Shown: positions 32,407 through 43,036, counted from the first letter of the stretch. The stretch is 45,873 nucleotides of DNA from an uncultured Candidatus Saccharibacteria bacterium (GCA_946537195.1 CAMNFE010000003.1:1-45873); one strand, 5' to 3'. Notes: generated by a model from the sequence alone, not told the origin. Numbers and translations: made by a program.

Positions 32407-34239
32407 ATGAAAAAATTGCACGCCTCCGCCTTTTTGGCTACGGCTGCCTTGATGGCTGCCAGCCCATTTATAGGCGCAGTTGATGTAAGTGCTGCATCAA
32501 CATCATTTAGCGACTACGGTACGCTAAATAGAAACACGTTAAATAATGTGTTTTCTCGTTCAAAAATTTATTACACCGACAACACCGTAATTACTGCGGT
32601 TAAGGTTGGAGAAGCCGGTACCCTCGGTCAAAGCTTCACTACGGAAAGCGGCGATACCTTTTCGTCTGGCAATTTGAAACCGGGCGAAAGCTTTACGGCT
32701 CTAATTGAGCATAGTACAGCAAAAGACGCAGAGGGCAATGAGCTTGATGTGTTATTTAAAGTATCTGACGTTATTTACTGGAATAATGAATTAAATGAAG
32801 ATGGTACAACAAAGTCACGCACAAGCGTAAACTTTAGTAGGAGTATTGTTGGCTCAACTTCCGCAACACATCCAACCAACGACGAAGCGCAACAGGGTAC
32901 GACAATTCATGCAGGCGATCCGATTATTGCCTGGAATAACGCCACCCGTTCCGACTCTCTTTTCACGGTTGAATTTTGTAAAAGGGTCAATAATCAAACA
33001 ACCTATAAAGCTGCAACGGATAGTTGCGATATCGCAACGGACATGACAAGTGTCAGTAGCATGATGTGGGACTTTGATGTGCCAAACAGCAACCGCAATA
33101 AAGACGACAGTGGTAATCCTATAGTTAAACCAGATGGCTGGTATGATTACGGCGAAGATGCTGATAAGCGATTCCACGGCAATGAAGGTATTTTGCCAGC
33201 CCTTGGCGCCAATACTATTTACATGAATATGAATAAAAGTACCGACGGAACAACTCTTTCCACAGAGCAGGGTGGTTTTTCTGTAAAAGATATTAATGGT
33301 GCAGCCTTCGACGGTATCTGGTTTGGTAACTCAATTATGGTTACTTCAACCGGACTTAGCGGTAGCTGGTCCTATCGTTATAGTGGACGTGGTTGCGGAA
33401 TCGGGTTCTTCTTTGGCTCAGCAGTGCCTTATGCAATGCCTCAGCCAGTAAAGTCCGTCGATAAGACATCTGCAAAAGTTGGTGACACTGTGACTTATAG
33501 CATTGTTCAGGAAGTTCCTAACAACTATTCCAGCGAAGTTGATATGATTACCTTTGCTTCCTTATACGGTAATTATTCTGCTATCCCACAGAACAAAGGT
33601 TATGCCTCTCTAAAGATTACCGATACCTTCCAGGATGGTCTCAAGATGCCAGCTGCCGAAGCGGTAAAAATTACCAATGAAGCTGGAGTCGACGTAACGG
33701 ATAAGTTTACGATTAATATCGACGGCCAAAACCTTACTGCAGAAGCTAAGAATGCGGCAACAAATATTGACCTTTACGGTCACACCTTCACAATCAAAGT
33801 CGAGACGGTAGTTACTAGCAACGTAGCTATTTCTCCAGTTGAGAACACCGCTAAAACTACCTTTACTCCTGCTGGCGATACGACCGGTCAAGACCTTCCA
33901 TCTAACAAGGTTGAAACTGGCCTGGTTCGCACTGTTATTACTAGACACGTAGACGATAAAACCGGCAAAGAGATTGCTGATCCTAGCAGAAAAGATTATC
34001 CACAGGGAAGCGACTATTCAACTAGCGCACTCCAAAAATTACCAAAAGGCTATGAGCTAGTTAAGATTCCAAGCAATGCAAAGGGCACGGTTGAAGGAAA
34101 AGATATAGAAGTAATATATCGTTATCGCAAGATTGCTAACCCAAATACTCTTGATGCTAGTACAGGCGCATTTATCGGTGCAGCTCTTGCGGGAATTGTA
34201 GGTGGTGGACTCTTCTTTGGAGTAAAGCGTCGCCGCTAA
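32407..34239 (+). CDS. secreted surface protein with MucBP-like domain and C-terminal sorting-like signal
   Basis: signal peptide MKKLHASAFLATAALMAASPFIGAVDVSA; VITRHVDDKTGKEIADPSRKDYPQGSDYSTS...VIYRYRK MucBP-like; tail NPNTLDASTGAFIGAALAGIVGGGLFFGVKRRR. Confidence 0.85.
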   Translation: MKKLHASAFLATAALMAASPFIGAVDVSAASTSFSDYGTLNRNTLNNVFSRSKIYYTDNTVITAVKVGEAGTLGQSFTTESGDTFSSGNLKPGESFTALIEHSTAKDAEGNELDVLFKVSDVIYWNNELNEDGTTKSRTSVNFSRSIVGSTSATHPTNDEAQQGTTIHAGDPIIAWNNATRSDSLFTVEFCKRVNNQTTYKAATDSCDIATDMTSVSSMMWDFDVPNSNRNKDDSGNPIVKPDGWYDYGEDADKRFHGNEGILPALGANTIYMNMNKSTDGTTLSTEQGGFSVKDINGAAFDGIWFGNSIMVTSTGLSGSWSYRYSGRGCGIGFFFGSAVPYAMPQPVKSVDKTSAKVGDTVTYSIVQEVPNNYSSEVDMITFASLYGNYSAIPQNKGYASLKITDTFQDGLKMPAAEAVKITNEAGVDVTDKFTINIDGQNLTAEAKNAATNIDLYGHTFTIKVETVVTSNVAISPVENTAKTTFTPAGDTTGQDLPSNKVETGLVRTVITRHVDDKTGKEIADPSRKDYPQGSDYSTSALQKLPKGYELVKIPSNAKGTVEGKDIEVIYRYRKIANPNTLDASTGAFIGAALAGIVGGGLFFGVKRRR

Positions 34240-34265
34240 AAACCTAAATCATATTTTTCTCATTA

Positions 34266-34294
34266 AAGCAGCCACCTTCGTTGTGGCTGCTTTT
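34266..34294 (+). terminator. Rho-independent terminator
   Basis: AAGCAGCCAC-CTTCGTT-GTGGCTGCTTTT. Confidence 0.85.
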
Positions 34295-34321
34295 GACACC
34301 AGGTAGCTAAACAGATATACT
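34293..34321 (+). promoter_or_regulatory. sigma70-type promoter of glmS
   Basis: TTGACA-17 nt-TATACT. Confidence 0.8.
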
Positions 34322-34350
34322 AAACACAAGAGAAAACAAGGAGTTTTACT

Positions 34351-36171
34351 ATGTGTGGAATTGTCGGTTATGTTGGAAACAGGGAGGCGCAGAATGTATT
34401 AGTTAATGGTTTAAAGCGCCTAGAATATCGCGGCTACGATTCCGCCGGTATAGCGACCCTTGATGATTCAAATAAGCCTCATATCGCACGCTCAGTCGGT
34501 AAAATTGTTGAGCTAGAAGGCGTTCTATCTGCGAAACCGCACGAAGGGCATCTTGGTATTGGCCACACTCGTTGGGCTACTCACGGCGGCGTAACGGTAT
34601 CTAATGCTCACCCGCACCATGCTGGAAATATTTATCTTGTTCACAATGGTATTATCGAAAATTACAAAGAGCTTAAAGAAAAACTATCAAACTATGAATT
34701 TAAGTCCGATACCGATACTGAAGTTCTTGCTGCTCTTATTGATAGTAATTATAAAGAAGGTACATCGCTTAAAGATGCCGTTGCAAAAGCAGTCAAGCAA
34801 GTCCGCGGTACCTATGGTATAGCTGTTTTTTCTCCTCTAGAACCAGGTACAATTGTAGTCGCACGTCTAGGCTCGCCACTAATTATCGGTCTTGGCCAAG
34901 ATGAGACAATTATTGCATCAGACGCATCGGCTCTACTTGGCTATACTCGCGAAGCAATCTATCTAAATGATGGAGAGCTTGCCGTTTGTACGGGTAGCGG
35001 AGCAGAAGTATTTAATTTGAACCTCAAACATCTCAGTGCTAACCCTGAAACTATTGAAGGTGATGTTGAGCAAATACAAAAGGGCGGCTACGATCATTTC
35101 TTGCTTAAAGAGATTATGGAGCAAGCGACAACATTGCATAATACACTTTCTGGACGCATTGATCCGAAAAACGGCAAAATGCATCTTGGCGGTCCAAATC
35201 TCACCGCAAAGGAAATGCGCGATATTAAGCATGTGGTAATCGTCGGTTGTGGTACGGCGTATTATGCGGGCCTTCTTGCATCTTATTATATGGAGCAACT
35301 CGTTCCAGATCTTACGACTGAGGTAGTAATAGCGTCTGAATATCGTTATCGTTCTTTCCATTTGCCAAAGAACTCTGTTGCGTTAATCGTTTCTCAATCT
35401 GGCGAGACTGCCGATACTTTAGCTTGTCTTCGTGAAATTAAAAAACGTGGCGTTAAGACCTTAGGTATCGTTAATGTGATTGGCTCTACAATTGCTCGCG
35501 AAGTTGATGGTGGTACATACGTACACGCTGGCCCAGAAATATCAGTTGCATCTACCAAAGCATTTACCGCGCAGGTTGTTACGATGGTCATGTTTGCTGG
35601 TATGCTTGCTGAATATCATGGTGGAAATGCTGAGTTGATTGCTAAAGTTACAAAAGAACTAGCCGCTTTGCCAAAAGAGATCGAGAAAACACTGCACGAG
35701 CATCATGACGAAATCAAAGCTCTCGCGAAAAAATATGCTAAATACAACGATGCACTTTATCTTGGTCGTGACACGGCCTATCCAATTGCGCTGGAAGGTG
35801 CGCTCAAGTTGAAAGAAATATCCTACATCCATGCCGAAGGTTACGCATCTGGCGAGCTAAAGCACGGTCCGATTGCGCTTGTTGATGAAACTTTCTTCGA
35901 AGTCTTCGACATTCTTGATAACTGGCTATTTGATAAGTCTATCGGCGGTCTTCATGAAGTCCGAGCACGTGGTGGTAAAGCAATCGTCTTTACGAATAGT
36001 AAAGCCGAAATTGAAGCAGACGATATAATTCGCATTGATAGTAGAATTAAGATCCTCACTCCACTATTGCTCAATACTCTCCAACAACTCTTTGCATATT
36101 ATGTTGCCGTTGATCGCGGAAATGACGTCGACCAACCGCGCAACCTCGCCAAGTCGGTAACAGTGGAGTAG
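34351..36171 (+). CDS. glmS: glutamine--fructose-6-phosphate aminotransferase (isomerizing)
   Basis: MCGIVGYVGNREAQNVLVNGLKRLEYRGYDSAGIA; two SIS domains; C-terminal DRGNDVDQPRNLAKSVTVE. Confidence 0.98.
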   Translation: MCGIVGYVGNREAQNVLVNGLKRLEYRGYDSAGIATLDDSNKPHIARSVGKIVELEGVLSAKPHEGHLGIGHTRWATHGGVTVSNAHPHHAGNIYLVHNGIIENYKELKEKLSNYEFKSDTDTEVLAALIDSNYKEGTSLKDAVAKAVKQVRGTYGIAVFSPLEPGTIVVARLGSPLIIGLGQDETIIASDASALLGYTREAIYLNDGELAVCTGSGAEVFNLNLKHLSANPETIEGDVEQIQKGGYDHFLLKEIMEQATTLHNTLSGRIDPKNGKMHLGGPNLTAKEMRDIKHVVIVGCGTAYYAGLLASYYMEQLVPDLTTEVVIASEYRYRSFHLPKNSVALIVSQSGETADTLACLREIKKRGVKTLGIVNVIGSTIAREVDGGTYVHAGPEISVASTKAFTAQVVTMVMFAGMLAEYHGGNAELIAKVTKELAALPKEIEKTLHEHHDEIKALAKKYAKYNDALYLGRDTAYPIALEGALKLKEISYIHAEGYASGELKHGPIALVDETFFEVFDILDNWLFDKSIGGLHEVRARGGKAIVFTNSKAEIEADDIIRIDSRIKILTPLLLNTLQQLFAYYVAVDRGNDVDQPRNLAKSVTVE

Positions 36172-36172
36172 T

Positions 36173-38041
36173 ATGCCTAAACGTTCGCGTTTTATTAGGA
36201 ACCCAGAGAAAAAAGCTCAGCGCGCTCAGAAAAAAGCGCGCAAGCTTGCTGAACGCGAACGACCTGAATATCCACGCATTGATTTAAAATCAATTCTTTA
36301 CTGCATGCGTATTTATCGCAAAGCCGTAGGTTCGCGCCGTTTCTTCTTCTGGTTTTATCGCGTTGTGACTTCCGTCGTGCCGTCTGTTACTGCGGTTCTC
36401 GCTGGTGAAGTTGTTAACCAGATTCAATACGGTATTAATACTCAGGATTTTAGCGGCTTCATTATCTTTGTTGTAGTGCTTTTATCGATTCAATTCGTAG
36501 ATGTGGTTTTAGGCGCAATTTATCGCATGCTTGCTATTTCGACCAGTCAAGAAACCTACATTTATGTCAGCGAATTAATAGCATCTAAATATATTAAAAT
36601 TCCGCTTTCTATGCGCGAAAGTCGCGAGTTCGCCGATAAATTTGAGCGCGTTCGTGAATTTGGTCTTTCTATCGAATCCGTCTCGGGTAGTGCTATAACT
36701 GTAGCGTCATCGGTTATTGGCTTAGTATCCGTCATTGTCGCAACGATGTTTGTTAGCCCGCTCATTACTGTTATTGTTATTATTGCGGCTATTCCATCCT
36801 CGGTTATTAGTCTACGCTTGGCGGCACGCAATCGTCGCAACTGGCGTGAGTTCACTAAAGATCGTCGTATAGCTTGGATGATTGAGCGCAAGATTACCAG
36901 CTCTGATTCGGCACTAGAAATCGAACTCAATGGACTATCGCGCCAGCTGGTTCAGCAAATGATTAAAGCTCGCCGCCGCAGTCAAGAACAAGACATCAAT
37001 GATGAACGCGCTTTCTTTTGGCCACGCTTTGGTGCGAATGTCTTCCAGGACGTAATTGGTTATGCGGTATTAATTGTTGTTTCGATTGAGATTATTCTTG
37101 GTCGTCTCGAAATCGGTTCTTTCGTTTCTACGCGTACGCTTCTTAATCAGCTCACGAACAGTATCTCGTCATTGTTTTCCAGCATTACAGAAATTAGCAC
37201 CAGCCTTGTCAATGCGACTGATTTCATGGAATTTATGGAGACTCCAGCTCAACATTCTGGCGACATTAAGATTACTAATATTCCAAAGATCGAGTTTCGC
37301 AATGTAAGTTTCACTTATCCGCGCTCTGATATTCAGGCTATTAAAAATGTTAGCTTTACTCTCAATCCTGGCGATAGTCTTGCTATTGTTGGTGAGAACG
37401 GGGCTGGCAAAACTACGCTCATTAAATTATTAATTGGAGCCTACACTCCAACCGAGGGGGAAATTCTCATTAATGATCAGCCGCTTGAACGCATTGATCG
37501 CGAGTCGTATCTTGCTCAAATTGGCGCACTTTTCCAGGACTATTCGCGTTACGATTTTGCGACACTGGGCGAAAACGTCTGGTTCGGTAATGTCGACAAG
37601 GCATATAATCGCAAAGATATTCTAGCCTCACTTCACGACGCTGGTTTAGATGAATTAGTAGGAAAGTATAAGAATGGACTCAATCAAGTTCTCTCAAAGG
37701 ATATTGATGCAGAAAATGCCGCAAACCTTTCCGGCGGACAATGGCAACGCTTAGGCATCGCGCGCGCCTTCTTCCGTTCTCCAAACGTTCTCATTCTCGA
37801 CGAGCCAACTTCGTCCGTAGATGCCAAGTCTGAATATGAAATCTTTCGTAATATCATTAAAAAACAAGAAAACAAAACTACCATTATTATTTCGCATCGT
37901 TTTTCTACCGTCCGCAAAGCAGAACGTATCATTGTGCTAGATGCTGGCCAAATTAAAGAGCAGGGCACCCATGACGAACTCGTTAAACAAAATGGAATTT
38001 ATAAAGAAATGTTTGAACTTCAAGCTGAAGGTTATTCATAA
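36173..38041 (+). CDS. ABC transporter, fused permease/ATPase
   Basis: Walker A GENGAGKTTLIKL, signature NLSGGQWQRLGIARAF, Walker B VLILDEPTSSVD; N-terminal TM domain with Lys/Arg-rich extension. Confidence 0.95.
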   Translation: MPKRSRFIRNPEKKAQRAQKKARKLAERERPEYPRIDLKSILYCMRIYRKAVGSRRFFFWFYRVVTSVVPSVTAVLAGEVVNQIQYGINTQDFSGFIIFVVVLLSIQFVDVVLGAIYRMLAISTSQETYIYVSELIASKYIKIPLSMRESREFADKFERVREFGLSIESVSGSAITVASSVIGLVSVIVATMFVSPLITVIVIIAAIPSSVISLRLAARNRRNWREFTKDRRIAWMIERKITSSDSALEIELNGLSRQLVQQMIKARRRSQEQDINDERAFFWPRFGANVFQDVIGYAVLIVVSIEIILGRLEIGSFVSTRTLLNQLTNSISSLFSSITEISTSLVNATDFMEFMETPAQHSGDIKITNIPKIEFRNVSFTYPRSDIQAIKNVSFTLNPGDSLAIVGENGAGKTTLIKLLIGAYTPTEGEILINDQPLERIDRESYLAQIGALFQDYSRYDFATLGENVWFGNVDKAYNRKDILASLHDAGLDELVGKYKNGLNQVLSKDIDAENAANLSGGQWQRLGIARAFFRSPNVLILDEPTSSVDAKSEYEIFRNIIKKQENKTTIIISHRFSTVRKAERIIVLDAGQIKEQGTHDELVKQNGIYKEMFELQAEGYS

Positions 38042-38059
38042 AAGGAGTACAATAGACTT

Positions 38060-38458
38060 ATGCGTAAATACAGAAAGACAATTTTTGCCATTACAATTGT
38101 GATCGCCATTATTATCCTTCTTGGTCTTATTACGGTAATAATCGCACCTAAAACCCTTGTCGACACTACTTATGACATTATTATTTTGATAGTTTCTAGT
38201 ATTAGTATTGCATTAGCTATTTATTCGGAAATTGGCTTTAATCGGGAATCTCGCCGCGTTGAGAAGATGGTAAAACAAATTGAAGAAATGCGTAAAAATG
38301 TCGATAACGATATGGCCATCGATAAAAATGTTCGCTACAAGCTCGATAAAATCATTGCACTAGACGAACAGATTTACAAAAAAGTTGGTGGTCGCAAAAA
38401 ACCAAACGACCTCGTTAAAGAGGCTAAGGCTACTGAGGCAAAAACCTCAAAGTCTTAA
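38060..38458 (+). CDS. small membrane protein, unknown function
   Basis: two TM segments, charged C-terminal helix; SD aaaggag. Confidence 0.65.
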   Translation: MRKYRKTIFAITIVIAIIILLGLITVIIAPKTLVDTTYDIIILIVSSISIALAIYSEIGFNRESRRVEKMVKQIEEMRKNVDNDMAIDKNVRYKLDKIIALDEQIYKKVGGRKKPNDLVKEAKATEAKTSKS

Positions 38459-38490
38459 CATTATAATTCCGCTCATGCTAAAATTAGTAC

Positions 38491-39453
38491 ATGGATATTA
38501 ATCTTCTTGATTTTTATTCGCGACTTGGTACGATTGCTATAATCTTGGCGCTTGGCTTTCTATTAGGAAAGTTAAAACTTATTTCTCCGAAGACTAATAA
38601 GGACCTCGTTACTCTTTTATTGACGGTGTTCATGCCCGCATCTCTCTTCATGGCTTTTCCAACTTCATATAGCGACGAAACATCTGGCATCTTTTTCTCG
38701 GGTCTTATAGGCGGCTTTATTGTTATGATCGCAATCACTTTATTGTCGCTCGTTATTTTTAATAAGAAATGGTACAAGGGCAAAATGCGCTATGAATCGC
38801 AATTCGCTCTTATTTTTAATAATGCTACTTTTCTAGGTTATCCGATTATTTCTAGCACCTTTGGGCCACAAAGCACAGCCATCGTTGCTTACTGCGGCTT
38901 TATTATTGCATTTAATATTGCACTATTTTCCTACGGCGTTTATCTCTTTAAACGTAAAGTTGACGCCAAATTATTATTAAACGTTCTTACAAATCCTAAT
39001 ATCATTGCTGTTGTTCTTGGAGTAACTGTGTTTATGACTAGCTTTAAAATCCCGGCGTTTATTGACGATGCGGTCGTTTATACGGGCAGTGCAACAACAG
39101 CACTCTCAATCATTTGTGTCGGCTATATGCTTAGTACGGCTAAGTTTTCGCAACTTCTTAAAAAATGGAAACTTGCAATTACGGCAGTTATTCAGCTAAT
39201 AATTGGCCCACTCGCAACATATTTACTACTAGTTGCGATTCAATATATCGCGCGTAATGCGGGTATGGACTTTCCGGATGAAGTTATTGTAGTATGTACG
39301 CTTATTCAGGCTTTACCGACAGCGACTAGCCTTGGCTTATTTGCTTCGAAATATGGCGGCGACGAGAAAGAGGCTTCGCAACTTGTTACGATGTCGACTC
39401 TCTTTTCAATTGTTACTCTCCCACTCATGATAGGGCTTCTTCTTATTCACTGA
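38491..39453 (+). CDS. AEC family (auxin efflux carrier-like) transporter
   Basis: about 10 hydrophobic segments; LGFLLGKLKLISPKTNKDLVTLLLTVFMPASLF, FGPQSTAIVAYCGF, ALPTATSLGLFASKYGGDEKEAS. Confidence 0.85.
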   Translation: MDINLLDFYSRLGTIAIILALGFLLGKLKLISPKTNKDLVTLLLTVFMPASLFMAFPTSYSDETSGIFFSGLIGGFIVMIAITLLSLVIFNKKWYKGKMRYESQFALIFNNATFLGYPIISSTFGPQSTAIVAYCGFIIAFNIALFSYGVYLFKRKVDAKLLLNVLTNPNIIAVVLGVTVFMTSFKIPAFIDDAVVYTGSATTALSIICVGYMLSTAKFSQLLKKWKLAITAVIQLIIGPLATYLLLVAIQYIARNAGMDFPDEVIVVCTLIQALPTATSLGLFASKYGGDEKEASQLVTMSTLFSIVTLPLMIGLLLIH

Positions 39454-39488
39454 TGCTATAATTAAAAGAAATAACAGTAGGGATAACT

Positions 39489-40556
39489 ATGGCGGAAAAA
39501 TCTGATAAGAATCAGGATGACAGAACTATTATTAAAGATCGTGCGTCAAGAAAGCCAATCGCTTCCGTTAAAATGCCGCATGGCTGGAAGGTGGTAAATA
39601 CTAATATTGATTATAAAAAAAGTACACTAGAAATCCCGTACGCCATTACTATTGAACTTGAGAATCAAACTGGATCCAAAGTTATTATCGATAGCGGTGA
39701 TAGCTTCGTGAATCAAGGCGCCGTCGCCTATTATCACAATCAAGTCCCACATACGATGCAGCACCATTTTACTACAGTCGATAAATACCTTGATGGCTAT
39801 GTTGATAACTACACGAAAAATAGCAAAAAGACAGCAGAATTCAAAGAAGAATTGCCAATTCCACTTGCTGGCTATAATCGCGATGACGATTTCGTTAAGC
39901 ATCGCACGTCTGTCGAACAAGAAGTTCAAAAAGCCGCCGCTGCGTCTGGTGGTCGCGTAGTTATTAATGGGATTTATTGCGATAGTGCATGTCGTGCATA
40001 TAAACACGGTAAAAATACTATTATTGCTTATACGCGTGAAATTGGTAGTCAGGCTGGTTTAGCGAACCTTGGCATATTTGGCGGCGATGGCATTAATAAT
40101 ACTGTCGATAATTTGGGAAATCTCGTAAAAACCGCAAAAGATAAAACCATGGCAGCTGCTAAAAGCAGTGACGGTGGCGGATCAATCCTTAACCATTTGG
40201 CACAAAGAGGAATAATTAGTAATTTACTTGGCAATAAAAAACGCAGTCAACCTAATCGTTTAGTCGAAACACAACAAAACCCAAGCGTTGATACGGATGA
40301 CGAAGATGTAGAAGTAAGAGAAAAACAAGATATCGAAGACGATAGTCCGGTTTTATTTGGTCGCATGAATAAGCCAGGGCAGGGGGAGTGGATCGAATGG
40401 AAAGCTGGTCCAATTTTCATGTTAATCACTCCAGAAGCAGATTATGAAGAAATTCTCAAAAATGATTTTAAACAAATTTGTTCGTCTTTTAAATTATCAC
40501 AAGAAGTAAATCGTGAATTCCAAGATCTGACAACGCAGATGGAAGAAGAGCAATAA
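39489..40556 (+). CDS. hypothetical protein (355 aa)
   Basis: open frame with TGCTATAAT promoter (39454-39462) and SD agtaggga; no family recognised. Confidence 0.7.
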   Translation: MAEKSDKNQDDRTIIKDRASRKPIASVKMPHGWKVVNTNIDYKKSTLEIPYAITIELENQTGSKVIIDSGDSFVNQGAVAYYHNQVPHTMQHHFTTVDKYLDGYVDNYTKNSKKTAEFKEELPIPLAGYNRDDDFVKHRTSVEQEVQKAAAASGGRVVINGIYCDSACRAYKHGKNTIIAYTREIGSQAGLANLGIFGGDGINNTVDNLGNLVKTAKDKTMAAAKSSDGGGSILNHLAQRGIISNLLGNKKRSQPNRLVETQQNPSVDTDDEDVEVREKQDIEDDSPVLFGRMNKPGQGEWIEWKAGPIFMLITPEADYEEILKNDFKQICSSFKLSQEVNREFQDLTTQMEEEQ

Positions 40557-40558
40557 TA

Positions 40559-43036
40559 TTATTTGTAAACAACTCTGATAGTATGATTTGCGCTTATATT
40601 ACTAAACGTATAAGAGCTTGTATTTCCTGACACTTTTTTACCATCGACTTCAATAAAGCTTAACTTCTTGCCACTATTTGGCTTATATGAAATTTTCACA
40701 TTTTGGTTTGCCATATATAAATTAGAATGCGTGATCGAACCGTTATCGCAGGATGTTTTAACGGTGAAAGTTTTAATACTTACAACTATATGAAGGTTGT
40801 TGCTATAGTTGCTGCCCGATGCGTCAACGCCAGCAAATTTGCTGTCGGCGACCTTACCATTGCGCCAATTATCCATTATCTTTTTTGTTGCCGCAATTTG
40901 GTTTTTGGCGGTTGAATCTTTTGGTTTTGGCGTCATATTTGAATAATGCCCCCAGTTAACTTTCGTTCCGCCACCAATCGTACGACTAGTTCCGCTTTGA
41001 TATATTCTTTTCGGATTAGATTTTGTGCCCATATAGACAAAAGTGTGACCACTTCTCGCGACAATGTCGCCATAATGAATACCGCCAGAGCTAATTAGGC
41101 TTTTTAAGCTTTTATGTGGATAAGTTACAGTTACGTATTTCGAATAGCTCTTTAGTGATTTTACGGCCGCATTTGGTTTGGATCCATTATTCCCATCATC
41201 GAACCAAATATTTCCTGATTTTACATTCTTGCCGCCGAATAAACCTTGCCGTTTAAATGATACAGTCGGTAATGTAATGCAAGTTTGTGACTTATTATTG
41301 CTACCAGTACTAAGTTTACTAAGGTGCTTATTTGTGCCAACCTTGGTTTTATCGTAAGTTTGAGAATAAGAGCCAGGGCTACCGCCTCTATATTCGCGAC
41401 CATATATAAAGTAGTATGTTTCAATCATAGTGTGGCGCCATGGCTCCAACGCAGCAACGCGATCTCTAATTTTTGGCACGGTCACGCTAATCGTTTTTGT
41501 CCCTGCATTATATCTTGCATTGCCGGCACTTTTCACTGTTATTTTCGCAGTGCCAGCGCCTTTAGCGGTAATTAGTCCGCTTGCATTGACGGTTGCTACT
41601 TTTGTGTTGCTACTACTATAAGTAACCTTTAAATTATCGCTAGCTTTGCCGTTAAGGTTTCTTTGGCTACCGGTACTATAAAGTGTTACTGAGTCGAAGC
41701 TAGTTGTTATAGCGGCGGTTTTCTTTCCTGCCACGACGTTTACGGTAACTTTGGCAACCTTACCATTATGGGTAGTAGCAGTAACGGTTGTTTTTCCAGC
41801 AGATATGCCAGTAATAGTGCCGCCATATACGGTTGCAATTTTTGTATTTTCGCTCTTCCAGGTCACGATTGGGTTACTTACGGAAGATGGTAAAACTGTT
41901 GCAGAAACGAAAACACTTTTACCTACCGTTACGTTGATACTTGAAGTACTTAACTTGATACCTGTCGCAGGAATTACAACCGTAATTGTTGCAGTCGCCT
42001 TTTTGCCATTGTTTGATTTAGCGGTAATCGTAACGCTACCGCCTTTCCTTCCTGTCACCAGGCCATTATTAACTGTCGCAACGCTAGTATTACTGCTGCT
42101 CCAAGTGATTGCTTTTGAAGTTGCATTGCTCGGCGATACGCTCGCGTTCAATCTGACACTTGCGTTCACATTAATTGTTGCTTTCGTTGGTGTAATATTT
42201 ACTCCGGTTACCGGCACATTAATAGGAGTTGCTTTTTTAACTGTTATAGTAGCGCTGGCAGTTTTGCCATTGTGGGTACGTGCGGTAATTCTCGTACTTC
42301 CGGCGGATCTGCCAGTGACAGTACCGTTGCCACTTACTGTTGCTATGGACGTATTAGACGACGACCATGTCACGGTTTTATTCGTAGCGTTGCTTGGCGA
42401 AACGGTAGCATTTAACCTTGTGCTTGCTCCAACGCTGATAGTTTCGCTTGACCTATCTAATCTAATTCCGGTCGGATTAACTACTGTTGGCTGGCTTGGT
42501 TTATTAGGTTCGCTTGGAGTAGGGGCGCTAGGATTACTTGGATTTTGCTCTGGTTTTTTCTTTACGGTAACTTTTGCCGACGTTCTAACGCTATTGTTAG
42601 CGATAGCATTTATTGACGTTACGCCTTCTGATATCGCTTGTACGACACCGTTCTCTACAATTGCGATTTCTTCGTCGTCGGTGCTCCAAATTACAGTATC
42701 TGTTGTATCGGACGGCTCTACTGTAGCAGTAAACTTGTAGCTATCGCCTACGTATAATTCTATAGTTTCTTTATCTAAACTTATCTCTCTAGCTGGTTTT
42801 TTCTCTTCTTCTTCATCATCACCACTTGGGCTTGATGGTGAGCTTGGGGTTGATGGAGTGGATGGCGTTTGTTGTTCTGGGGCGCTAGTCTGTTCCTCTT
42901 TAGTAGGAGTTGGACTAGGGGAGACTAAATTTGAAACAAAAGCTATAATTCCGAAAATAAGGATCGAGACTGCCAAAAAACCACCGCAGACAGCTAAAAT
43001 AAAATTCCTTCTTCCGTTTTCGCCTTCGAAATCCAT
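40559..43036 (-). CDS. TM-anchored protein with five Big_2 (Ig-like) repeats and a putative NlpC/P60- or CHAP-like hydrolase domain
   Basis: N-terminal TM RRNFILAVCGGFLAVSILIFGIIAF, S/T/P linker, five ...W.S.(N/D)..(I/V)A.V..G.(V/I)T..(x)G...ITA... repeats, then SQTCITLPTVSFKRQGL...GIHYGDIVARSGHTFVYMG. Confidence 0.8.
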   Translation of the reverse strand: MDFEGENGRRNFILAVCGGFLAVSILIFGIIAFVSNLVSPSPTPTKEEQTSAPEQQTPSTPSTPSSPSSPSGDDEEEEKKPAREISLDKETIELYVGDSYKFTATVEPSDTTDTVIWSTDDEEIAIVENGVVQAISEGVTSINAIANNSVRTSAKVTVKKKPEQNPSNPSAPTPSEPNKPSQPTVVNPTGIRLDRSSETISVGASTRLNATVSPSNATNKTVTWSSSNTSIATVSGNGTVTGRSAGSTRITARTHNGKTASATITVKKATPINVPVTGVNITPTKATINVNASVRLNASVSPSNATSKAITWSSSNTSVATVNNGLVTGRKGGSVTITAKSNNGKKATATITVVIPATGIKLSTSSINVTVGKSVFVSATVLPSSVSNPIVTWKSENTKIATVYGGTITGISAGKTTVTATTHNGKVAKVTVNVVAGKKTAAITTSFDSVTLYSTGSQRNLNGKASDNLKVTYSSSNTKVATVNASGLITAKGAGTAKITVKSAGNARYNAGTKTISVTVPKIRDRVAALEPWRHTMIETYYFIYGREYRGGSPGSYSQTYDKTKVGTNKHLSKLSTGSNNKSQTCITLPTVSFKRQGLFGGKNVKSGNIWFDDGNNGSKPNAAVKSLKSYSKYVTVTYPHKSLKSLISSGGIHYGDIVARSGHTFVYMGTKSNPKRIYQSGTSRTIGGGTKVNWGHYSNMTPKPKDSTAKNQIAATKKIMDNWRNGKVADSKFAGVDASGSNYSNNLHIVVSIKTFTVKTSCDNGSITHSNLYMANQNVKISYKPNSGKKLSFIEVDGKKVSGNTSSYTFSNISANHTIRVVYK

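Noticed and set aside
34322-34350. glmS ribozyme/riboswitch upstream of glmS
   Set aside because: Leader after the TATACT -10 is only about 22-23 nt, far too short for the ribozyme
41751-42740. 329-aa ORF on + strand
   Set aside because: Exactly antisense to the Big_2 repeats; hydrophobic V/L/P composition is the shadow of repeated Ser/Thr/Asn/Gly codons
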